DNA from: CBDFFW01 sp965246945
Lineage (GTDB): Bacteria; Pseudomonadota; Alphaproteobacteria; UBA11073
Length of the DNA stretch: 64,000 bases
Assembly: GCA_965246945.1 (NCBI GenBank)
Contig: CBDFFW010000001.1
Coordinates: forward strand, 930,001-994,000
Direction of reading: 5' to 3'
The stretch's first letter is position 1. Every line of letters begins with the position of its first letter. Positions 59,295-64,000 of the stretch are shown here, in pieces. Position numbers and translations under genes: made by a program. Below the pieces are notes generated by a model. It was given only the letters and a program-made list of their open reading frames with translations, made no database searches and was not told the origin of the DNA.

Positions 59295-60254
59295 GTGACA
59301 AATAATAAAACTAATTTTTTAACAGGCATTGTTGCAGCATCTGCATTAGTCGGTCTGCCACAAGCGCAAGGCAGAGTTGTTGCCCCGTCAGCAGGCTTGC
59401 CTATAGTTTCATCGCAGAATGCCGAGCTCGCCAGATTAACTGGGCAGAGTAATGAGCTTTTTGATTTAACCGATCCACAAACCAAAGCTATTTATGACCA
59501 GCAAATAAAATTTGCTCAGCCCAAAGTTATTTCACGCGATACAACAAGCTATCAAGAAATCGAAAACAGGATTGAAAGGTTGGAAATAACCAATCCAAAA
59601 GATAAAAAAACCATTCTATTTAGCGGTGCCTATGTGCATTTCGTCGGCGCGCTTGTGACTTTATCAGAGAAATATAATATTGATTACATTCCCATACCAG
59701 GAATGGCATTATCGACCAAAGGCCAGGGTGATTTTTCAAATGAAAAGCATGAACCAAATCCTGATTGGCAGAAGGCTTTAGCACCTGAAGAATTGCAAGT
59801 GCAAATGAGACGCATTTTAAATGCTATTGCTTATATCGCCAAACAAAAAAATCTGCCGCAATTAAAAACTATGGAAGATGTGCGCTTACTTTTACAAAAA
59901 CGCCATCAGTCCAATAAACCAACTTTGACAGTGATTGCACTAGGAGAAACAGGACATCACGAAGTTTATAATTCTGGAAAATTTGCACAAGCTCAAAAAA
60001 ACTTTTTTGAAACAGCATTAAAATTTATGTCTACCGGTAAAAATCAGGTGGTTTGTCACATTGGCGAAAATTTAGGATGCGTTGATACTTCTGATTTAAA
60101 AAGAGACAAACCGCTAGATAATTTTTTACTTAACCTCATAGCTAAAGGTAATCAAATTAAATTTGGAGCTTATGGTGTAGTTGATCAAAGAACCAATTTA
60201 AATGGTTATATGCATATAGAATCTCTTAGACTACAACCGACACATAGAATGTAA
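59295..60254 (+). CDS. AT-rich exported protein of unknown function
   Basis: 319 residues, start GTG 59295. N-terminal signal-like region (MTNNKTNFLTGIVAASALVG, LPQAQG). The mature part has a conserved-looking block KKTILFSGAYVHFVGALVTL, SEKYNIDYIPIPGMALSTKG, TLTVIALGETGHHEVYNSGK and QVVCHIGENLGCVDTSDL. No family recognised; the sections ILFSGAYVHFVGAL and VIALGETGHHEV look like strand-loop-helix elements of an alpha/beta fold. More AT-rich than flanking dnaB and phoH. No ribosome binding site is clear. Confidence 0.6.
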   Translation: MTNNKTNFLTGIVAASALVGLPQAQGRVVAPSAGLPIVSSQNAELARLTGQSNELFDLTDPQTKAIYDQQIKFAQPKVISRDTTSYQEIENRIERLEITNPKDKKTILFSGAYVHFVGALVTLSEKYNIDYIPIPGMALSTKGQGDFSNEKHEPNPDWQKALAPEELQVQMRRILNAIAYIAKQKNLPQLKTMEDVRLLLQKRHQSNKPTLTVIALGETGHHEVYNSGKFAQAQKNFFETALKFMSTGKNQVVCHIGENLGCVDTSDLKRDKPLDNFLLNLIAKGNQIKFGAYGVVDQRTNLNGYMHIESLRLQPTHRM

Positions 60255-60257
60255 TAA

Positions 60258-61742
60258 TTACTCAATCGCATACTGATCCGTGTAATCGCCGAACTGCGTG
60301 AATTGGCCGTCGAAGAATAGCGTTACCGAACCAATCGGGCCGTGGCGTTGTTTGGCGATGATGGCTTCGGCTTTGTTTTTGCAACGACCGAGATTATCCA
60401 TCCAGCGGCCATAGCGTTCGTTAAATTTGGCGTCATTTTCATCGGCTTTGCGGGAGGGCTCTTCGCGCGCCAGATAATATTCTTCACGGTAAACAAACAT
60501 CACCACATCGGCATCTTGCTCAATTGAGCCGGATTCCCTTAAATCCGATAGCATCGGACGGTGGTCTTCACGGGATTCAGTTGCCCGGGACAGTTGTGAT
60601 AGCGCGATAACCGGCACCTGTAATTCTTTGGCAATCGCTTTCAAATTCCGCGTAATTTCCGAAACTTCATTCACGCGGCTATCGCCATAGCGGCCGCCGC
60701 CCTGCATCAACTGTAAGTAATCGATAATTATCATGCCAATGCCATGCTGACGTTTTAGCTTACGCGCGCGCGAGCGGACAGTGGCGGGCGTAATCGCCGG
60801 TGTATCGTCAATAAATAAAGGGACATTATAAAGCTGCGTACTGGCCCGCACCAAATTGCTGAGTTCGTTCGTGTTAATATCGCCCTTGCGAATTTTCTCA
60901 GACGGGATTTGCGCTTCTTTGGACAGCAAACGCATCGCTAGCTGATCGAATGACATTTCGAGCGAGAAGAACAGCACTGGTGCGCCATCTTTACCAGCCG
61001 ATTTTTGGTAAGCATGTGCAGCGTTAAACGCCATATTGGTGACGAGCGCGGTTTTCCCCATCGATGGGCGACCGGCTAGAATAATCAAATCCGAGTTGTG
61101 TAGTCCGCCGAGTTTTTTATCCATATCACGCAGGCCGGTGGTCACACCGACCACATGGCTTTGCCGTTTATGCGCTTCATCTGCTTGGGCTTCCACCATT
61201 TTCAAAGCGGTTTGAAAATTAACCGGCCCGCGTTCGCTGCTACCGGTTTGGGACAACTGAAAAATGCGGGCTTCAGCACTTTCAATTAATTCGCTAGTTG
61301 GCTTCCCGATTTCATCTGGCCGCAACTGAACATCCTGAATAACATCTTGGCCAAATTTTAATAACTGACGGCGAATGTATAAATCGTAAATGGCTTCGGC
61401 ATGCTGTTTAGCGTTCACCGGAGCCAGTGCTTCTTCATAAAGCGTGACCAAGAAGTTTGCGCCGCCGACATCGTTTAAGTCGGATTCGCCCGTGAAAAAT
61501 GGACGCAAAGTAGTAGGATTGGCGAGTAAACCTTTGTTAATCAATGTACAAATGGCGGTGTAAATTTTACCGTGCGCAGGAATGTAAAAATGCTCAACCT
61601 TGCAGATGTCAACCAATTGGTCATGCACACCGTTATCCTGCAATAGGCAGCCTAGCAATTGGCGTTCAATCATTTCATCAAATGGCGGGATCTGCGTACC
61701 TTTGGTATTCGCGTTCCGTTCCATTTGTAAAATAACCGCCAT
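60258..61742 (-). CDS. dnaB: Replicative DNA helicase
   Basis: Unwinds DNA at the replication fork. The 494-residue hexameric helicase has the N-terminal primase-interaction domain (PFDEMIERQLLGCLLQDNGV) and the RecA-like domain with GLRDMDKKLGGLHNSDLIIL, Walker A AGRPSMGKTALVTNM, VLFFSLEMSFDQLAMRLLSK, GMIIIDYLQLMQGGG and VIALSQLSRATESREDHRPM, with the final SIEQDADVVMFVYREEYY. No intein. Start ATG 61742 or upstream TTG 61754. Convergent with the exported unknown. Confidence 0.96.
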   Translation of the reverse strand: MAVILQMERNANTKGTQIPPFDEMIERQLLGCLLQDNGVHDQLVDICKVEHFYIPAHGKIYTAICTLINKGLLANPTTLRPFFTGESDLNDVGGANFLVTLYEEALAPVNAKQHAEAIYDLYIRRQLLKFGQDVIQDVQLRPDEIGKPTSELIESAEARIFQLSQTGSSERGPVNFQTALKMVEAQADEAHKRQSHVVGVTTGLRDMDKKLGGLHNSDLIILAGRPSMGKTALVTNMAFNAAHAYQKSAGKDGAPVLFFSLEMSFDQLAMRLLSKEAQIPSEKIRKGDINTNELSNLVRASTQLYNVPLFIDDTPAITPATVRSRARKLKRQHGIGMIIIDYLQLMQGGGRYGDSRVNEVSEITRNLKAIAKELQVPVIALSQLSRATESREDHRPMLSDLRESGSIEQDADVVMFVYREEYYLAREEPSRKADENDAKFNERYGRWMDNLGRCKNKAEAIIAKQRHGPIGSVTLFFDGQFTQFGDYTDQYAIE

Positions 61743-61806
61743 GCCTTTATCCAAGCGGAAATACTAGCTTTCGACAAGAAGAACATAATCCTTTAATAGA
61801 AACCAC

Positions 61807-62622
61807 ATGCAGACAATAGGTTACACGCCGGTGCTGACTATCGCCGGTTCTGATTCCAGCGGCGGGGCGGGAATTCAAGCCGATTTAAAAACAATTATGG
61901 CGCTGGGCGGTTATGGCATGACGGTCATTACCGCAATAACAGCGCAGAACACACAAGGCGTGATGGCGGTGGAGGCGGTAAGTGCAGCGATGGTGGCTGC
62001 CCAAATTGATGCAGTATTTAGCGATATTGGCGTGGCAGCAGTGAAAACCGGCATGTTGTTTTCGGCAGAAATTATCGCCGTGGTGGCGGCCAAAATGCGG
62101 CAATATCAACCACGGTTTTTGGTGATTGATCCCGTAATGATCGCACAAAGCGGGTATGTTTTATTGCAGCCCGAGGCGGTTGCCGCATTTAAAAATTTAT
62201 TGCTACCAATGGCAACCCTTATCACGCCGAATATTCCTGAAGCACAGGCGCTCACAGGTTTGGTAAATGAAACAGATCAGGTAAAACTCGCCGAAGCGAT
62301 GCAAGCATTTTGCCCTGGCGCAATTTTGGTCAAAGGCGGGCATAGCGATGACCTGGCCAGCGCCCGCGATTATCTTTTGCTGCCTGGAACTGGTAAGGCA
62401 GAAGGCTATTGGTATTCAATGCCGCGTGTTCACACGGCCAATACGCATGGTACCGGTTGCACGCTTGCCAGCGCGATTGCCACGTTAATTGCCCAAAGGG
62501 AGGGGATGCGTAATGCGGTGCAGGCCGGCAAAATGTATTTGCAAAATGCGCTTATTCATGGCGCTGATAAGCAGTTAGGCCATGGCCCTGGGCCGGTGAA
62601 TCATAATTGGCAAAGCAATTAG
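61807..62622 (+). CDS. thiD: Hydroxymethylpyrimidine/phosphomethylpyrimidine kinase
   Basis: Phosphorylates HMP and HMP-P in thiamine synthesis. The 271-residue kinase has AGSDSSGGAGIQADLKTIMA, GGYGMTVITAITAQNTQGV, AVKTGMLFSAEIIAVVAA, VIDPVMIAQSGYVLLQPEAV, LITPNIPEAQALTGL and the anion-hole motif THGTGCTLASAIATL. No TPP riboswitch is seen upstream. It overlaps folB by 4 bp convergently. Confidence 0.94.
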   Translation: MQTIGYTPVLTIAGSDSSGGAGIQADLKTIMALGGYGMTVITAITAQNTQGVMAVEAVSAAMVAAQIDAVFSDIGVAAVKTGMLFSAEIIAVVAAKMRQYQPRFLVIDPVMIAQSGYVLLQPEAVAAFKNLLLPMATLITPNIPEAQALTGLVNETDQVKLAEAMQAFCPGAILVKGGHSDDLASARDYLLLPGTGKAEGYWYSMPRVHTANTHGTGCTLASAIATLIAQREGMRNAVQAGKMYLQNALIHGADKQLGHGPGPVNHNWQSN

Positions 62623-62966
62623 CGTTGCCATTCAATTTTGACACCCGGTTTGGTGTCTGGAAAAGCGTGTAATTTTAACAAGGTCATGCTTACGGCAGTG
62701 ATATGCATTTTTTGCTGCAAGACTTGCAAAATAGCCTGCGCCAAATCCTCTAACATGTTATAATGTTTGGCGACGCATAATTCGCCAATGGTTTGGTGTA
62801 GCCAATCGTAATCGACCGTTTCTGCCAGAGCATCAAGGGTGGGTGGTTTAACCAAAGTTAACTCTAATTTAAGGCGCAAAAATTGCGGACTTTCTTTTTC
62901 GTGCTGATAAATGCCAACGCGCGCTTGCAATTGCCAATCGCGCATTAAAATGTGCATTTTTAACAT
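62619..62966 (-). CDS. folB: Dihydroneopterin aldolase-like (FolB)
   Basis: 115 residues of the DHNA/FolB family: LQARVGIYQHEKESPQFLRL, LKLELTLVKPPTLDALAETV, DYDWLHQTIGELCVAKHYNM, LEDLAQAILQVLQ and VSMTLLKLHAFPDTKPGVKI. FolB splits dihydroneopterin in folate synthesis. The typical K-A..G ending is recognisable as HAFPDTKPGV. Short but full length for the family. ATG 62957 (MHILMRD) is an alternative start. Confidence 0.85.
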   Translation of the reverse strand: MLKMHILMRDWQLQARVGIYQHEKESPQFLRLKLELTLVKPPTLDALAETVDYDWLHQTIGELCVAKHYNMLEDLAQAILQVLQQKMHITAVSMTLLKLHAFPDTKPGVKIEWQR

Positions 62967-62981
62967 CTGGACTACCTTTAT

Positions 62982-63707
62982 CTATGCGGCGCAGGCTGGC
63001 GCCTGGTCGTCCCAAGCTTCGGCCATGGCGCGTGCTTGCTGCAGATGATGTGGAGTCAGCACGGCTTCCGTCAATCCTTGCGCCACACTTTCGCGGGCTA
63101 GCAATAATGTGTGGCTGAAATGACACCGGATCTGTTCGATATCATGTAACACGGCAATCACCGTGCGGCCTTCCCGCTGCCATTGGCCGATAACTTGTAG
63201 TAGGTGATAGGTGCTGCGTTGATCGACGGCATTAAACGGCTCATCCAGTAAAATCACAGGGGCATCTTGCATAATTGCCCGGGCAAATAAAACGCGTTGC
63301 AGCTGGCCTGCTGACAAGGTATCCAATGTCCGGTTTTCGAAACCGGATAGCTCGACCGCCGATAATGCGGCCAGGCCATGCGCTTTTTCTTTATCGCAGA
63401 TTTTACCCCACAGTTTTTTACGCCGCCAAGCACCTTGCAATATGGTTTGCCAGACGGTGATCGGAAAGCGCACGTCAAGCTCCCGCTGCTGACTTAGCAA
63501 CGCGATAATTTTTTCGTTTAAATGCAAATGGCCGCTGCTGGGTTTCATTAACCCGGCTACGGTTTTTAGCAGTGTTGATTTGCCTGCACCATTGGGCCCG
63601 TAAATCGCCCAGGCCTCGCCAGCTTGCACTTCCCAATTTAAGTGATGGACAGCCGGATGCCGTTTATATGCAATCGTTAAATCATAGCAGGATAGAATAG
63701 TAGACAA
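62982..63707 (-). CDS. ABC transporter ATP-binding protein, metal-type (ZnuC-like)
   Basis: About 241 residues from TTG 63707 (TTG 63743 also open); no ATG is available, so the start is uncertain. The ATPase is complete: WAIYGPNGAGKSTLLKTVAG (Walker A), signature TLDTLSAGQLQRVLFARAIM, Walker B APVILLDEPFNAVDQ and switch His in AVLHDIEQIRCHF. Overall similarity is to the Zn/Mn/Fe-type ATPases (ZnuC, MntB). No permease or binding protein follows; folB lies downstream 15 bp away. Regulation and substrate are unknown. Confidence 0.8.
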   Translation of the reverse strand: MSTILSCYDLTIAYKRHPAVHHLNWEVQAGEAWAIYGPNGAGKSTLLKTVAGLMKPSSGHLHLNEKIIALLSQQRELDVRFPITVWQTILQGAWRRKKLWGKICDKEKAHGLAALSAVELSGFENRTLDTLSAGQLQRVLFARAIMQDAPVILLDEPFNAVDQRSTYHLLQVIGQWQREGRTVIAVLHDIEQIRCHFSHTLLLARESVAQGLTEAVLTPHHLQQARAMAEAWDDQAPACAA

Positions 63708-63748
63708 GGTTATAATATAACATTTGATAATTATTAATTGCAACCACT

Positions 63749-63775
63749 GTCATCCTCGCTTTGTGCTGGGATGAC
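63749..63775. repeat. Single palindromic arm (27 bp)
   Basis: GTCATCCTCGCTTTGTGCTG followed by GGATGAC: one nearly palindromic arm of the GTCATCC family. Between the ABC ATPase and rimK. Confidence 0.75.
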
Positions 63776-63784
63776 AAGTTGTGG

Positions 63785-64000
63785 CTAGCTGCCCCAAACT
63801 TTCTTTTCGATCGCTTTGATCATCAGGCCAGCGATGTTTTTCTGCGTGGCGCCTTCGATGCCTTGCAGGCCTGGGGAGGAATTAACTTCGATAACTTTCG
63901 GGCCTGTGTGGCTTTGCAAAATATCCACGCCAGCGACCTCTAATTTCAAGGCTTTGGCCGCACGGATGGCGATTTTGCGTTCTTGTAAGGATGGTTTCAC
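63785..64000 (-). CDS. rimK: RimK-like ribosomal S6 modification/ATP-grasp enzyme, C-terminal part
   Basis: The minus-strand frame enters from the window edge; its 71 visible residues end LMIKAIEKKVWGS. RAAKALKLEVAGVDILQSHT, GPKVIEVNSSPGLQGIEGAT and IAGLMIKAIEKK are the C-terminal end of RimK-type ATP-grasp ligases, which add glutamates to ribosomal protein S6. The N-terminal part lies outside the window; no internal start is meant. Confidence 0.85.
   Translation of the reverse strand: MKPSLQERKIAIRAAKALKLEVAGVDILQSHTGPKVIEVNSSPGLQGIEGATQKNIAGLMIKAIEKKVWGS

Noticed and set aside
61755..61806. TPP riboswitch upstream of thiD
   Set aside because: Only about 50 bp separate dnaB and thiD and no THI-box sequence is present.
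1..64000. CRISPR arrays, restriction systems, complete insertion sequences
   Set aside because: No regularly spaced direct repeats, cas genes or transposase frames are visible in this window.

Overview
This window reads as a chromosome segment of an alphaproteobacterium. The signs are a Gram-negative envelope gene set (MlaE permease, GT9 heptosyltransferase, AmiC, CtpA, SppA), an alphaproteobacterial-style RNase E with a large acidic insert in its S1 region, an RpoH with its own promoter, a CioAB-type bd oxidase, and the alternative 41-residue L36. Biosynthetic genes (ilvB, thrB, bioD, ispH, thiD, folB, asnB) argue against an extremely reduced endosymbiont. I cannot name the genus from the sequence.

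Layout. 1-1.0 kb: end of a type IVB (Dot/Icm) locus with icmT and a partial exported protein. 1-9.2 kb: exported protein of unknown function, aldo/keto reductase, rplM-rpsI, split membrane/spermidine-synthase pair, cydAB with a GbsR-like regulator. 9.2-12.6 kb: secB, rpmJ, recR, then icmC-icmD-icmJ in the same order as in Legionella. 13-19 kb: tRNA-Tyr, mlaE, a single-domain response regulator, rppH, rpoH preceded by a CIRCE-like operator, bioD, rimP-nusA without infB. 19-26.5 kb: two LPS-type glycosyltransferases, ygfZ, two small unknown genes, a DDAH-like enzyme, an archaeal/eukaryal-type proS, mutY. 26.5-39 kb: envelope proteases and wall enzymes (sppA, ctpA, divergent polysaccharide deacetylase, anmK, amiC), asnB, yggS, rne. 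39-42.1 kb: phage-derived genes (RecT-like protein and three small structural-type genes) lying against tRNA-Arg. 42-64 kb: hslO, ispH-thrB-methyltransferase-like gene, sdhB, ilvB, a GT-C membrane protein, aat, nuoF, uvrD, a frameshifted glycosyltransferase, mtaB, phoH, dnaB, thiD, folB, an ABC ATPase and the 3' end of rimK.

The most distinctive structure is a family of short palindromic repeats (about 70-130 bp, arms of about 25 bp starting GTCATCC or GTCATGCC) at more than ten places. Most are intergenic, but copies also lie in frame inside ygfZ, inside a BioC/NDUFAF5-like methyltransferase (where one occupies the expected SAM-binding core), and in the C-terminal tail of a heptosyltransferase; another supplies the start codon of bioD. 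This resembles the Rickettsia palindromic element phenomenon. A second theme is dispersal of normally clustered genes: nuoF, sdhB, recR, nusA and ilvB stand without their usual partners, and the Dot/Icm genes are in at least two blocks. The two themes may be linked through repeat-mediated rearrangement, but that is inference.
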